A stretch of 5,244 nucleotides of DNA from Hyphomicrobiales bacterium (GTDB lineage Bacteria > Pseudomonadota > Alphaproteobacteria > Rhizobiales > Xanthobacteraceae): contig JAPLPC010000286.1 in NCBI GenBank assembly GCA_026400425.1, positions 1 through 5,244 of the forward strand. Reading direction: 5' to 3'. The translations under genes were made by a program, and so were the position numbers. Positions 4,980 to 5,244 of the stretch are shown here, piece after piece. The notes under the pieces are model-generated. The model saw nothing but the letters and a program-made list of their open reading frames with translations, searched no databases and was not told the origin of the DNA. Positions within the stretch are counted from its first letter, which is position 1, and each line of letters opens with the position of its first letter.

Positions 4980-5244
4980 ATGGCAAACAATTCGAAGAAG
5001 GCCAAGGATCCGACCGAAGTCGCTCTTTCTGCCATCCAGGAGGCGCTCAACATCGACGGACCGCGCGAGTCCAATCTGCGCGGCGATGCGCCGCCGCTGA
5101 CAAACCCGATGGACCTCGACGACGCCCGCTTCGATTCCCGCGTTTCTGCCGACCGTCCAGCCTTCGAGACCACCGACGAGTCCCGCTTCGGTCGCCGTGC
5201 CGCCAACGACGACCGCGAGACGATCGGCCAGATCCTGCAGGCGC
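4980..5244 (+). CDS. N-terminus of a probable large coiled-coil membrane protein, GPR-like (partial, runs off the right edge)
   Basis: ATG 4980 opens a frame without stops to the window end, giving 88 residues. The protein begins MANNSKKAKDPTEVALSAIQ, a short amphipathic start. A charged, Asp/Arg/Pro-rich and probably disordered segment follows (about 25-75), then NDDRETIGQILQA at the edge. There is no signal peptide. I recall similar openings in very large Nitrobacteraceae proteins that continue with two transmembrane helices and long coiled-coil repeats. These are often misnamed as kinesin-like, apolipoprotein-like or septation regulators, and are akin to the growth pole ring protein of Agrobacterium. 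That identity rests on recall of the N-terminus only. The ribosome binding site is weak (GGAACGAG just before ATG, GGGG further up). Upstream are CtrA-type boxes and an inverted repeat, fitting a cell-cycle or polarity role. A second frame with an ATG at 4912 is a shadow. Confidence 0.75.
   Translation, partial: MANNSKKAKDPTEVALSAIQEALNIDGPRESNLRGDAPPLTNPMDLDDARFDSRVSADRPAFETTDESRFGRRAANDDRETIGQILQA

Noticed and set aside
4912..5100. Plus-strand frame of 62 codons starting at ATG 4912
   Set aside because: Arg/Ser-rich translation in a different frame from the right-end gene, whose ATG 4980 frame has a sensible composition and runs to the edge.
5067..5182. Three GANTC (CcrM methylation) sites at the start of the right-end gene
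   Set aside because: GANTC also occurs many times in the other genes of the window, and none lies in the control region, so there is no enrichment that would support methylation control.

Overview
The window looks like a chromosomal piece of a GC-rich alphaproteobacterium. The Nitrobacteraceae (Bradyrhizobium/Rhodopseudomonas/Afipia group) is my best guess. This rests on the style of several proteins (a DUF2147 exported protein, an adrenodoxin-type ferredoxin with a CGGACACATC cluster loop, and a final gene opening MANNSKKAKDPTEVALSAIQ) and on CtrA-type boxes of the form TTAA-N7-TTAAC. The genus is an inference from memory of such proteins; no search was run.

Layout from left to right. (1) The last 69 codons of a membrane protein, probably of the YbhN/lysylphosphatidylglycerol synthase transmembrane family, with a stem-loop over its stop codon. 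(2) A large exported SGNH/GDSL hydrolase (333-2291, +). (3) Convergent to it, a DUF2147 periplasmic protein (2341-2955, -). (4) A 346-bp divergent intergenic region with several small dyads and a possible promoter. (5) A GTG-started hotdog-fold acyl-CoA thioesterase (3302-3766, +), whose stop codon overlaps tail to tail with (6) a [2Fe-2S] ferredoxin (3757-4077, -). (7) A single-domain histidine phosphotransfer (Hpt) protein (4203-4580, -), lying upstream of the ferredoxin on the same strand. (8) A 399-bp divergent region with a tight cluster of TTAA motifs, including a consensus CtrA box. (9) The first 88 codons of a protein running off the right edge (from 4980, +), probably a very large membrane-anchored coiled-coil protein of the polar-growth (GPR-like) type.

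There is no mobile element, CRISPR array, tRNA or rRNA, and no obvious defence system. The left part reads as ordinary housekeeping or envelope genes on alternating strands. The most interesting part is the right end, where a lone Hpt gene and a probable polarity or cell-cycle gene diverge from a shared region with CtrA-type boxes. This suggests cell-cycle control of one or both, which is inference and not shown by the sequence alone.
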